A DNA stretch of 64,000 nt, from positions 1-64,000 of the forward strand of contig NZ_JACJGB010000007.1 of the NCBI RefSeq assembly GCF_014164775.1. Direction: 5' to 3'. Each line of letters begins with the position of its first letter. Positions within the stretch are counted from its first letter, which is position 1. Source of the DNA: Tessaracoccus sp. MC1679 (GTDB taxonomy: Bacteria > Actinomycetota > Actinomycetes > Propionibacteriales > Propionibacteriaceae). Positions 8,392-16,153 of the stretch are shown here, in pieces. Under the pieces are notes generated by a model that ran no database searches, was not told the origin of the DNA, and worked only from the letters and a program-made list of their open reading frames with translations. The translations under genes were made by a program, and so were the position numbers.

Positions 8392-9446
8392 GCACCCCGG
8401 TACAGATCCGGCCCACCACCCGCGCCGACCATCGGGTCACCCACCACGTGATCGCCGCGCGCGACGGGCACCCGATCACCCTGCTGCGGATCCGCGGCAG
8501 GCATGAGCCGACGCGGGAGCCGGTGATTCTGGTGCACGGCGCGGGGGTCCGTGGGGAGATCTTCCGACCCCCGGTGCCGCGGACGTTCGTCGACGCGCTG
8601 ATCGACGACGGGTGGGACGTGTGGCTGCTCAACTGGCGGGCGTCGATCGACCTCGACCCGGTTGCCTGGACCCTCGACGATGCCGCCGCCTGGGACCATC
8701 CGGCCGCCGTCGAGTACGTGGCCGAGGCGACCGGGTCACCGACCATGAAGGCGGTCATCCACTGCCAGGGGTCCACCTCGTTCGCCATGGCTGCCGCGGC
8801 GGGGCTGCTGCCGCAGGTCACCACGATCGTCTCCAACGCGGTGTCGTTCCACCCCGTGATCCCCGCGGTGTCGGTGTTCAAGATCCGTCGGCTTCGGCCG
8901 CTCCTCCAGCCGCTCAGCCCGTACCTGAACCCGGCCTGGGGCGACGAGCCGGACTCGCTGTTCGCGCGCGCCACCAGGGCGGCGGTGAACCTGACGCACC
9001 GCGAGTGCGACAACTCCGTGTGCCGGCAGGTGAGCTTCACCTACGTCGCGGGCAGGCCTGCGCTGTGGTCGCACGCCAACCTGGATGCTGACACGCACGA
9101 GTGGATCCGCGGCGAGTTCGGGAAGGTGCCGATGAGCTTCTTTGCGCAGATGGACGCCTCGGTCCGCGCGGGGCACCTGGTGTCGGTGTCGCGGAGGGAG
9201 GGGCTCCCGGACGACTACGGAGTGAGCGCGCCCCAGACCGCCGCCCGGTGGGTGCTCTACGCCGGGCGCAACAACCGCTGCTTCCTGCCCGAGAGCCAGG
9301 AGCGCACTCATCGGTGGCTGGAGGGGGTGGAGCCGGGGCGGCATGCGCTGCGCGTGGTGCCCGGGTACGGTCACCTGGACATTTTTCTTGGCCGCGACGC
9401 GGCGCGAGACGTGTTCCCGGGGATGCTGGCCGAGTTGGCCCGCTGA
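8388..9446 (+). CDS. Alpha/beta hydrolase, formerly coupled to a GMC oxidase
   Basis: 352 residues; ATG 8388 overlaps the end of the GMC remnant and AAGGAGGA precedes it. The fold is evident from VILVHGAGVRGEIF (oxyanion loop, about residues 45-58), DGWDVWLLNWRAS and a nucleophile-elbow-like segment AVIHCQGSTSFAMAAAAG (about 122-139), in which the serine sits in CQGST rather than a standard GxSxG. The C-terminus has VPGYGHLDIFLGRDA with the likely catalytic histidine. Hydrolases of this type occur next to cholesterol-oxidase-like GMC enzymes, and act on lipid or sterol-like esters by inference. Since the oxidase is broken, this gene may be a surviving half of a lost pathway. Confidence 0.8.
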   Translation: MSTPVQIRPTTRADHRVTHHVIAARDGHPITLLRIRGRHEPTREPVILVHGAGVRGEIFRPPVPRTFVDALIDDGWDVWLLNWRASIDLDPVAWTLDDAAAWDHPAAVEYVAEATGSPTMKAVIHCQGSTSFAMAAAAGLLPQVTTIVSNAVSFHPVIPAVSVFKIRRLRPLLQPLSPYLNPAWGDEPDSLFARATRAAVNLTHRECDNSVCRQVSFTYVAGRPALWSHANLDADTHEWIRGEFGKVPMSFFAQMDASVRAGHLVSVSRREGLPDDYGVSAPQTAARWVLYAGRNNRCFLPESQERTHRWLEGVEPGRHALRVVPGYGHLDIFLGRDAARDVFPGMLAELAR

Positions 9447-9544
9447 CCATCGTCGGCCGTTCCTGGCGCCTATCCGTTGGCTGAGCGCCCAGCGCCGCAG
9501 TCCCTACCGGCGGCTGAGGCGACAACCGCGGAACGACGCCCCTA

Positions 9545-9657
9545 CCGCTGGCTGAGGCGCGAGGAGCGAAGCGACGAGCCTCGAAGCCTAAGAAACGTTC
9601 CTTGTCAGCTCCTGTTTCCTGGGCTTCGAGGCCGCTGCGCGGCACCTCAGCCAGCGG
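9545..9657. repeat. Long palindromic element, family 1, copy 2
   Basis: A 113-bp copy bounded by CCGCTGGCTGAGG and its exact complement CCTCAGCCAGCGG. Inner arms are CCTCGAAGCCTAAGAAACG and TGTTTCCTGGGCTTCGAGG around the centre CCTTGTCAGCTC. A partial left end (GGCGGCTGAGGCG) lies about 40 bases before it, near 9510. It separates the convergent alpha/beta hydrolase and SRPBCC genes and has no coding potential that I believe. Confidence 0.9.
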
Positions 9658-9666
9658 TTCCGGAGC

Positions 9667-10101
9667 TCAGCCGGCGAGCAACCTGACCAGCACCCTCCGG
9701 TAGCCGGCTCGGAGCACCCGCGCCGCCGTCGGCTGGAGGAGTTCCGGCAGCCACGGGAGATGGACACTCTGCTCCCATCGGACCGCGCTTCCGCCGGCCG
9801 ACGGCCTGGCGGTGACCTGCACGACACCGCGGATGACGCGACCCCGCTTCACGATGGTCGCCGCCGCGTCGGGCGCGAAGGTGAGTGCCTCGATGCGCAT
9901 GTGGTCATCGAAGCCGAACCGGCCCACGCCGGTGCGGCCGACGAACCGCGACCCCACCGTCAACTCGTCCGCCGAAACCGCCGGGGTCACCCTGGTCAGC
10001 GGGATGAGGCGGTCATGGGCGCGGAGGTCGAGGAGGCGGCGCAGGGCCTGGTCGGACGGGCATGCGGCCGGGAGTTCGACGGTGAAGTGGGCCCGGATCA
10101 T
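9667..10101 (-). CDS. SRPBCC (START-like) family protein
   Basis: 144 residues from ATG 10101. The order of secondary structure fits the SRPBCC helix-grip fold: an N-terminal strand (IRAHFTVELPA), a helix (SDQALRRLLDLRAHDRLIPL), a run of strands (VGSRFVGRTGVGRFGFDDHM; GVVQVTARP; AVRWEQSVHLP) and a long C-terminal helix (PTAARVLRAGYRRVLVRLLAG). Members bind hydrophobic ligands or act as cyclases; the ligand here is unknown. The stop codon is TCA on the plus strand in GAGCTCAGCCGG, the border of the nearby repeat. No operon partner is evident. Confidence 0.7.
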   Translation of the reverse strand: MIRAHFTVELPAACPSDQALRRLLDLRAHDRLIPLTRVTPAVSADELTVGSRFVGRTGVGRFGFDDHMRIEALTFAPDAAATIVKRGRVIRGVVQVTARPSAGGSAVRWEQSVHLPWLPELLQPTAARVLRAGYRRVLVRLLAG

Positions 10102-10139
10102 CGCCCAATCCTAGGCGGCCCCGGGCCGGGCGAGGTCCG

Positions 10140-10215
10140 GTCTGCAACTTGCTATCCATAGAGCGGTTTCTGCGTATATACACACAAGCCGCTCTCTGGA
10201 TAGCAAGTTGCAGAC
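10140..10215. repeat. Long hairpin, family 2, copy A
   Basis: Left arm 10140-10166 and right arm 10189-10215 are complementary over 27 bases with a single mismatch. They include GCAACTTGCTATCC and GGATAGCAAGTTGC, and are separated by a 22-base loop containing the AT-rich palindrome GTATATAC. A second copy is at 40844-40917. The arm sequences differ between the copies but remain self-complementary, which suggests the structure is maintained. It lies between divergently transcribed genes, so a simple terminator role is unlikely. Confidence 0.9.
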
Positions 10216-10264
10216 AGCTTCGGGCCAGCGCCCAGGGGTATCGTGAGGAGATGAGGTTTGCTTG

Positions 10265-11347
10265 ATGTTCTGCCGTGTATCTGCCGTTGTCGGCGCCGTT
10301 TGCATCGCGCTCGGCGTCTCAGGCTGCGCCCCCGCGCTGCCCTCACCCTCGCCGAAGACGAGCCGGTCGGCGACGTCGACGGCCGCACCCACCCCGGATG
10401 CCACCCAGTCGGCAAACCCCGCATCTTCACCGTCGCTGCTCGACTTCACCACGCAGACCGTTCTCCTCCCCGAATTCCACGAGCTCGCGCCGCCCTGGGA
10501 GGAGCTGTTCACGCTCCCCTACGGCGACGGCGAGGACCGGCTCGGCACCTCCCCCGGCGGCGAGGGCCTCGAATGGGGCCCCAGCTACGGCACGCAGCTG
10601 CCCGACGGCACCTGGTGGTTCCTCGACACCGCCAACTTCCGCCTGGCCCACTTCGACGAGGGCGGCTCGTACCTCGGCGACGCCCCCCTCCCCGAGGAGC
10701 ACCTCGCCCAGGGAGAGTTTCTTCAATGGCAGTCCCCGCAGGCGCTGGCCGACGGCACCGTCGTGCTGCAGAGCACCACCCCCGACCGCCCCGGGATGCT
10801 GAGGCTGGCCCCGGACGGCACGTTCTCCCGGGTGGAGCTGGACCGGTTCCCGGGGCTCAAAGGCACCGACGGCACCAGCCTCTTCGGCTTCGACGAGGAT
10901 GGCCGCCCCGTCGTGGTGGACCCGGCAGATGGCTTGCTCGCGCAGGTGGATTCCTTCGTCGGGCAGGGTGGGCTGAGCTATTTCGTCGAGGCGGAGCCAG
11001 GGAGCGTCTCGGTCCAGCTCGGTGACCTGGCGCTGCCCATCCCGCTTGAGGCGGCGGACCACCCCGATGCCCTGGTGTATCCCTCGATCGAGGCGGCCAC
11101 GGGCACCGACGGAGTTCTCACGCTCCTGGTGAGCGGGATCGCGGAGGTGGAGACCGGCGTGGCGGTTGACGCCTCAGCCGTGCTGCGCATCGACGCGGCG
11201 GGGGCGGGCACCGTCGAGCCCGTTCCCATGCTCACCAGCGAGGCCGACCCGGGCGACGGCGCCCGTCTGGGCATCCGGCTCGGGGATGATCGCCCGTGGC
11301 TGATGGCTGTCGACGCGGACGCCCTCCGGGTCTACCGCCGTGGGTGA
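10265..11347 (+). CDS. Secreted lipoprotein, beta-propeller-like, function unknown
   Basis: About 360 residues. A signal peptide with lipobox LGVSGC puts the modified cysteine at about residue 21. A Ser/Thr/Pro-rich linker (about 22-60) would tether it to the membrane. The remainder is rich in short repeats such as DGTWWFLDTANFRLAHFDEG and DGTVVLQSTTPDRPGMLRLA, resembling the blades of a beta-propeller or NHL-like domain. ATG 10265 is chosen because GAGGAGATGAGG lies upstream; a TTG one codon earlier is also possible. The end overlaps the GTG of the AlkD-like gene by eight bases. Function unknown. Confidence 0.7.
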   Translation: MFCRVSAVVGAVCIALGVSGCAPALPSPSPKTSRSATSTAAPTPDATQSANPASSPSLLDFTTQTVLLPEFHELAPPWEELFTLPYGDGEDRLGTSPGGEGLEWGPSYGTQLPDGTWWFLDTANFRLAHFDEGGSYLGDAPLPEEHLAQGEFLQWQSPQALADGTVVLQSTTPDRPGMLRLAPDGTFSRVELDRFPGLKGTDGTSLFGFDEDGRPVVVDPADGLLAQVDSFVGQGGLSYFVEAEPGSVSVQLGDLALPIPLEAADHPDALVYPSIEAATGTDGVLTLLVSGIAEVETGVAVDASAVLRIDAAGAGTVEPVPMLTSEADPGDGARLGIRLGDDRPWLMAVDADALRVYRRG

Positions 11348-12062
11348 GGAGTGGGCCGCGGGTCTGGCCGCGGAGCTCGACGCCGAGCTTCGCGCGCGGG
11401 CGGTCCCCGAGCGCGCCGCGGGCGAGAAGGCCTACCTCAAAAGCGAGTTGACGCACTACGGGGCATCGATGCCGGCGATGCGCGCCGCTGTCCGCGCGGC
11501 CATGGCGGGGGTCACGCTGGGCCACGACGAGTTGGTCGCGCTCGTCGAGGCGCTGTGGGCCGAGCCGGTGCATGAGCGTCGCGCGGCCTCCGTCGACCTT
11601 CTGGAGACACACCGCGGGCTCCTGGGGGTGGCGGATGCCGACCTGCTCGAGCGGCTGCTGCGGGAGTCGCGGACCTGGGCGCTGGTGGACTCGTTGGCCG
11701 GATCCGTCGTCGGCCCGGTCTCCGACGGCGACCCGTTATGGGGTCCCGTCCTGGACGGATGGGCCTCCGACGGCAACTTCTGGATCAGACGCTCGGCGCT
11801 GCTGGCCCACCTGATCCCGCTGCGCACCGGCGGCGGGGACTGGGCGCGCTTCGCCCGCTACGCCGACGCCATGCTGGAGGAGAAGGAGTTCTTCATCCGC
11901 AAGGCGATCGGGTGGATCCTCCGCGACACCGCCCGACGGCGGCCCGACCTCGTCTTTGCGTGGCTGCTGCCGCGGGCAGCCCGGGCCTCCGGGGTGACGC
12001 TGCGAGAGGCGGTGAAGTACCTGGCGTCCGAGCAGCGCGACGCCGTCCTGGCCGCCCGCTGA
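11340..12062 (+). CDS. AlkD-like DNA alkylation repair protein
   Basis: 240 residues, almost all alpha-helical, of the AlkC/AlkD HEAT-repeat DNA glycosylase family that excises positively charged alkylated bases. Landmarks are AGEKAYLKSELTHYGASMPA (about residues 26-45), ALVEALWAEPVHERRAASVDLL (about 66-87), TWALVDSLAGSVVG and NFWIRRSALLAHLIPLR (about 144-160), and EKEFFIRKAIGWILRDTARRRP near 183-204. The WVD-type active-site region appears here as WALVDS and FFIRKAIGW, typical of the family. The GTG start overlaps the preceding lipoprotein gene; translation is probably coupled. The gene converges on the DUF4389 gene with nine bases between them. Confidence 0.85.
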   Translation: MGEEWAAGLAAELDAELRARAVPERAAGEKAYLKSELTHYGASMPAMRAAVRAAMAGVTLGHDELVALVEALWAEPVHERRAASVDLLETHRGLLGVADADLLERLLRESRTWALVDSLAGSVVGPVSDGDPLWGPVLDGWASDGNFWIRRSALLAHLIPLRTGGGDWARFARYADAMLEEKEFFIRKAIGWILRDTARRRPDLVFAWLLPRAARASGVTLREAVKYLASEQRDAVLAAR

Positions 12063-12071
12063 CCACGGCGC

Positions 12072-12863
12072 TCAGGCGACGGGCGGTGGAGGGGGTGGTG
12101 GCGCAGGCGGGGGTGGCGGTGGCGGGGCCTCGTCGGTGGGCCAGCCGTCGTCCCACGTGGGCGGCAACGGCATCAGCCGTGGACCGTCCTGCTCGTACGG
12201 GCCCTGGTCCAGGCGGAACGGTGGGTACTCGTCGGTCATGAGGAGGGAGTAGGCCGTGACGCGCAGCTGCCATCGGTTGAACCCCATGACCACGCGGTAG
12301 ACCTGCTGCGGGTAGGCGCCGGAGACCAGCACGATGATGAGCGCGATCAGGACCAGGATCGGCACGAGGCCCGGCCAGTTGGTGTCCGTGGTGACCTGCC
12401 CGGCCTCGTCGTTGTGGGGGCGGGTGAAGCCGAAGAGGATGGCCAGGATGATGTAGTGCGGGATGGCCAGCAGCCACCACTTCACCAGGACCAACCCGCG
12501 GGAGAGCCGCTCGGGGTAGCGAACGTCCAGCCGCGCAGGATAGTCGGGCACGTCGGCGAGCGTGAACGGCGGATATCGGTCCGTGGCGCCGACGCTGTAG
12601 AGGTAATACGCCAGGCGCCAGCCCCAGCGCATGACGCCGACGAGGTAGTCGAACGCCCCGCGCGGGTACCGGCCGGTGATGAGGATCGCGAGCAGCGCCC
12701 AGAACCAGGCGAACACCGCCCCGATCGCGAGGAAGGCGAGCGCGATGTAGTGAGGGAAGGCCAGGAGCCACTTCACCAGCCAGAGCGCTCGCGACACCTC
12801 GGGTCGCTCAGCGCCTTCGACGGTGACAGGGGAATCGGGACCGCGGAACGTATCCATGTCCAT
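12072..12863 (-). CDS. DUF4389 membrane protein with Pro-rich tail
   Basis: About 263 residues. Two copies of a DUF4389-like unit are visible: LWLVKWLLAFPHYIALAFLAIG with RYPRGAFDYLVGVMRWGWRL, and LVLVKWWLLAIPHYIILAILF with YPQQVYRVVMGFNRWQLRV. The four hydrophobic helices are separated by short loops with the YPPF motif repeated twice. The C-terminus is a run of prolines (PPPPPPPAPPPPPPPVA), probably a flexible cytoplasmic tail. Start ATG 12863 is uncertain: a second ATG is two codons later, and the frame stays open upstream into tandem repeat DNA that I do not believe is coding. Function unknown. Confidence 0.75.
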   Translation of the reverse strand: MDMDTFRGPDSPVTVEGAERPEVSRALWLVKWLLAFPHYIALAFLAIGAVFAWFWALLAILITGRYPRGAFDYLVGVMRWGWRLAYYLYSVGATDRYPPFTLADVPDYPARLDVRYPERLSRGLVLVKWWLLAIPHYIILAILFGFTRPHNDEAGQVTTDTNWPGLVPILVLIALIIVLVSGAYPQQVYRVVMGFNRWQLRVTAYSLLMTDEYPPFRLDQGPYEQDGPRLMPLPPTWDDGWPTDEAPPPPPPPAPPPPPPPVA

Positions 12864-12965
12864 GGCCGAATCGTCCCAGATGTGGGCGTCCGGCGACGGA
12901 ACGGTGATGAGACGCGCAGCAGCGCGGGTGCCCTCGGCAGTGCCACCCATCAGCTGGCTGTGGGG

Positions 12966-13129
12966 GCGAGGAGCGAAGCGACGAACCCACCCCCGCAGGC
13001 TGAGGAGCGAGGAGCGAAGCGACGAACCCACCCCCGCAGGCTGAGGAGCGAGGAGCGAAGCGACGAACCCACCCCCGCAGGCTGAGGAGCGAGGAGCGCA
13101 GCGACGAACCCACTCCCGCGGGCTGAGGA
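12966..13129. repeat. 41-bp tandem array of family 1 left-arm sequence, four units
   Basis: A 41-bp unit beginning GCGAGGAGCGAAGCGACGAA and ending CAGGCTGAGGA repeats at 12966, 13007, 13048 and 13089, the last with a few substitutions. It leads directly into a full palindromic copy. The unit is a left arm of family 1 plus a short spacer ACCCACCCCCG. The high identity between units points to recent amplification. Confidence 0.9.
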
Positions 13130-13229
13130 GCGAGGAGCGCAGCGACGAGCCTCGAAGCCTCAGAAACGTGAGCTGACAAGGTCACCTTCTCGAGGCTTCG
13201 AGGCCGCTGCGCGGCACCTCAGCCAGCGG
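13116..13229. repeat. Long palindromic element, family 1, copy 3 (centre inverted)
   Basis: Outer arms are as in other copies (GGCTGAGGAGCGAGGAGCG left, GCGCGGCACCTCAGCCAGCGG right). The centre, however, reads GTGAGCTGACAAGG, which is the complement of the CCTTGTCAGCTCAC centre found in copies 1, 2, 5 and 6. The inner segment is therefore flipped relative to the outer arms. The element carries the last codons and stop (PPAG) of the acyl-CoA dehydrogenase on the minus strand. Confidence 0.85.
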
Positions 13230-15159
13230 GTGGGCGTGGGATCCGACGCCGGACGTCGGCCACCGTGGATGGGCCCGGCTCCCACGCCGCGACCCACGGC
13301 AGGTCGTCGGCGATGTGCAGGACCCCGTCCTCCAGCCCCGCGTGGTGCCCGTCGAGCACACGGCGGGCCAGGTGACGGTCGCTGCGGTCCGAGTTGTGCC
13401 ACAGCGCGCCGAACAGGGCATCCACCCGAATCCTGGCCTGCTCGCAGAACGCCCCGGCCAGCTCCACGCCCTCGGTGTTGCTGTCCCGCTCGGCGGTGGC
13501 GCGCACGCAGGAGGCCGACATGGCAAACAGCTCGGCGCCGATGTCGACGATCCGGCCAAGGTAGGCCTGACGATGCTCCAACCTGCCCTGCCAGCGCGCC
13601 ATCCCGGCGAAGATCGCCCGGGCCAGGCGCCTGGCTGCCCGCTCCACGTAGCGCAGATGCTCGGCCAGCGCGCCGTGCTCCCGGTACGCGCCGGGCACGG
13701 TGCCGGCACCGACGGCGAGCATCGGCAGCCACCTGGCGTAGAAGCCCGACGCCCGCGCCACAGCCTCCGCCCGCGCACGTGTCGTCGCCTCGGGATCGAT
13801 GATCTCGCCGGCCACCTCGAGGTGGACGTCAACGGCCTCGCGGGCGATGAGGAGGTGCATGATCTCGGTGGAGCCCTCGAAGATCCGGTTGATCCGCATG
13901 TCGCGCAGGAGCTGCTCGACTTCGGCCGGGCGCTCGCCCCGGGCGGCCAGCGACTCTGCCGTTTCGTATCCTCGCCCGCCGCGGATCTGGACCAGGTCGT
14001 CGACGATCCGCCACCCCATCTCGGAGGCGTAGAGCTTGACCAGGGCTGCCTCGATGCGGATGTCGTTGGCGTCGTCGTCGGCCAGCATGCCGGCCAGGTC
14101 CAGCATCGACTCCATGCCGTAGGTGGTGGCCGCGATGAACGCGATCCGGGTGGCGATGGCCTCATGGTCGCCCACGCGCCGCCCCCATTGGACCCGCTCC
14201 CCGGCCCAGCCGCGCGCGACGTGCAGCGACCACTTCGCCGCGCCGACGCACATCGCGGGCAGCGACAACCTGCCGGTGTTGAGGGTGGCCAGCGCGATCT
14301 TGAGGCCCTTGCCGGTGGCGCCCAGCACGTTGGCGGCAGGCACGCGCACCTGATGGAACCGGATGAGCGCGTTCTCGATCCCGCGGAGGCCGACGAACGC
14401 GTTGCGGCGCTCGACGGTGATGCCGGGCGAGTCCGCCTCGACGATGAACGCCGTGATGCCGCCCTTACTCCCGGGGGTGGCCGGGACGCGAGCCAGCACG
14501 ACGAACAGGCTGGCGATGGTGCCGTTGGTGGCCCACAGCTTGAGCCCGTCGAGGACGTAGAAGTCGCCGTCGGGAGTGGCCGTGGTGGCAAGGCGGGCGG
14601 GATCCGATCCGACGTCGGGCTCGGTCAGCAGGAACGCGGAGACCTCACCGGCGGCCACCCTCGGAAGATACTGGTCCTTCTGGGCGGTGGTGCCGAACAT
14701 CTTGACCGGCTGCGGCACGCCGATGGACTGGTGGGCCGAGAGTGTCGCGGAGACCGCGGGGTTGGCCGACCCGATCAGCGTGAGCGCCTTGTTGAAGTAG
14801 TACTGGCTGAGGCCCTGGCCGCCGTACGACTCGGGGACCTTCATCCCGAAGGCCCCGATGTCGGCGAGCTCCGCGAAGGTCTCGTCGGGGATGCTGGCCT
14901 CGCGTTCGATGCGGGCGCCGTCGATCCGGCGGCACACCTCCTCGACCCGCGTGAGGTAGCTCTCACCCTTGGCCTTGGCCGCCGGGCTGGGCGTAGGCCA
15001 GGGCTCGATGAGATCGAGCCGCAGTCTGCCGAGGAAGAGCTCCTTGCCGAAGCTGGGCTTCGTCCACTCGGTCTGTCGTGCCGCCTCCGCAACCGTGCGG
15101 GCCTCGCGGGCGCTGGGACCTTGGGTGGGCGTGGATGTGGGGTGAGTCGCGGTGCTCAT
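13219..15159 (-). CDS. Acyl-CoA dehydrogenase family protein (long form)
   Basis: 646 residues from ATG 15159, which has CTGGAGGGC upstream. The ACAD core covers about residues 50-440. The signature LTEPDVGSDPARLATTATPDGD (about 165-186) is followed by the middle beta-domain (LKLWATNGTIASLFVVLARV) and GRRVGDHEAIATRIAFIAA. IFEGSTEIMHLLIAREAVD (about 442-460) contains the catalytic-base region Glu of the EGSTE motif. An extra helical C-terminal domain of about 190 residues makes it resemble very-long-chain enzymes such as VLCAD/ACAD9 and mycobacterial FadE5-like proteins. It oxidises acyl-CoA to enoyl-CoA with FAD. The final PPAG and stop codon are encoded by the flanking repeat. Confidence 0.9.
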   Translation of the reverse strand: MSTATHPTSTPTQGPSAREARTVAEAARQTEWTKPSFGKELFLGRLRLDLIEPWPTPSPAAKAKGESYLTRVEEVCRRIDGARIEREASIPDETFAELADIGAFGMKVPESYGGQGLSQYYFNKALTLIGSANPAVSATLSAHQSIGVPQPVKMFGTTAQKDQYLPRVAAGEVSAFLLTEPDVGSDPARLATTATPDGDFYVLDGLKLWATNGTIASLFVVLARVPATPGSKGGITAFIVEADSPGITVERRNAFVGLRGIENALIRFHQVRVPAANVLGATGKGLKIALATLNTGRLSLPAMCVGAAKWSLHVARGWAGERVQWGRRVGDHEAIATRIAFIAATTYGMESMLDLAGMLADDDANDIRIEAALVKLYASEMGWRIVDDLVQIRGGRGYETAESLAARGERPAEVEQLLRDMRINRIFEGSTEIMHLLIAREAVDVHLEVAGEIIDPEATTRARAEAVARASGFYARWLPMLAVGAGTVPGAYREHGALAEHLRYVERAARRLARAIFAGMARWQGRLEHRQAYLGRIVDIGAELFAMSASCVRATAERDSNTEGVELAGAFCEQARIRVDALFGALWHNSDRSDRHLARRVLDGHHAGLEDGVLHIADDLPWVAAWEPGPSTVADVRRRIPRPPAG

Positions 15160-15229
15160 GATGCCCTCCAGGAACGCATTCCACGATACTCCTGGGCGGT
15201 CGCTCCTGCGGCGGGCACTGCTACCCCCA

Positions 15230-15263
15230 GCGAGATGGCCTCCTCCGCGGCACCTCAGCCAAC
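15230..15263. repeat. Partial family 1 right end
   Basis: CCGCGGCACCTCAGCCAACGGG matches the right terminus of the family 1 palindrome without a left arm. It provides the last codons and the TGA stop of the adjacent minus-strand hypothetical gene (LPAHPVG, stop). Confidence 0.7.
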
Positions 15264-16145
15264 GGGATGGGCGGGGAGTGGCTCCGGGGGTGCGTCGAAG
15301 AAGCGGGTGTCGCGGGCGAAGGCGCGGAAGAACGCGAAGATGAAGCCCATCCGCTCCTCGTAGCACTCCCAGGTGGTGGCCGAGCTGCCGGCCACGTCGA
15401 CCGTCAGCGCATGCTCGAAGCGTTCGGCCAAATCACACAGGTCGGCGTGCGCGAGGTGGTCGAGCACCTCCGGGTAGCGGAGCCCGCCCAGGTAGGACGG
15501 CGGGGGTACGTCGCGGCACACATCGATCGGCCCGTCAGGGGTGTAGACGTCGACGAAGCGGGTCACGATCCGCCCGAAGAGCCCGCCCAGCGGCATGGCC
15601 TCGTCGATCAGCGAGTCAGCGATCCACTGCTCGTGCGCGGCCACCCGCACGTTACCCAGCAGCATCAGCTCCGCGACGGCCCGGTCCGCCTCGTCGTCGA
15701 GCTCCTCCTTCACCGCCAGAGCCCGCAGCTCAAGGGCCGACTGGTATGCGGTCAGCGCCGCAGCCAGATCTGGGGCCTCGCCGAAGAGCGGATCCGCGAC
15801 GGCGACCTCGAGCGCCAGGCGGGTGGGCCCACCCGCCCGCGCCACCTCGTCGAGCCAGCGCACGAAGCGGGGCGCGACGTCGGCGATGATCGTCCGGTTG
15901 CCCTCAGCGACCGCGGCCGAGGTGCCGGGATCGAGGCCGAACGGCAGCGCGTCGCGACGGATCACCCGGCCAGCGGACGCGCTCGCCCAGGCGCCGAACG
16001 CGAGCCAGTTGACGTCAGAACGGCCGACGAGTTCGGCGACTGAGTGGGCGAGGTCGCGGTAGCAGGCGGTGATGGCCACGTTGCGCGTCACCGGATCTGT
16101 GAGTGCGACCACCTCGGCGACCGCCAGCTGCGACGGATAAGGCAT
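15255..16145 (-). CDS. Conserved hypothetical protein, all-helical, 296 aa
   Basis: A mostly helical protein without signal peptide or membrane segments. Recognisable landmarks are NVAITACYRDLAHSVAELVGRSDVNWLAFGAWAS near residues 22-55, a repeated pattern of VNRTIIADVAPRFVRWLDEV-type helices, and ECYEERMGFIFAFFRAFARDTRFFD near the C-terminus. I recall similar uncharacterised actinobacterial proteins but no function. It begins nine bases after the stop of the sheath-AAA fusion gene and is probably cotranscribed with it. The 3' end lies in a partial repeat. Confidence 0.6.
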   Translation of the reverse strand: MPYPSQLAVAEVVALTDPVTRNVAITACYRDLAHSVAELVGRSDVNWLAFGAWASASAGRVIRRDALPFGLDPGTSAAVAEGNRTIIADVAPRFVRWLDEVARAGGPTRLALEVAVADPLFGEAPDLAAALTAYQSALELRALAVKEELDDEADRAVAELMLLGNVRVAAHEQWIADSLIDEAMPLGGLFGRIVTRFVDVYTPDGPIDVCRDVPPPSYLGGLRYPEVLDHLAHADLCDLAERFEHALTVDVAGSSATTWECYEERMGFIFAFFRAFARDTRFFDAPPEPLPAHPVG

Positions 16146-16153
16146 GGTTCATG

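Noticed and set aside
11893-12771. Long Arg-rich frames opposite or shifted against real genes throughout the window
   Set aside because: They are typical of high-GC DNA, have no ribosome site and no recognisable motifs.
12864-13031. Longer N-terminus of the DUF4389 protein
   Set aside because: The added residues are encoded by the 41-bp tandem repeat and are not protein-like; the ATG at 12863 fits the domain start.
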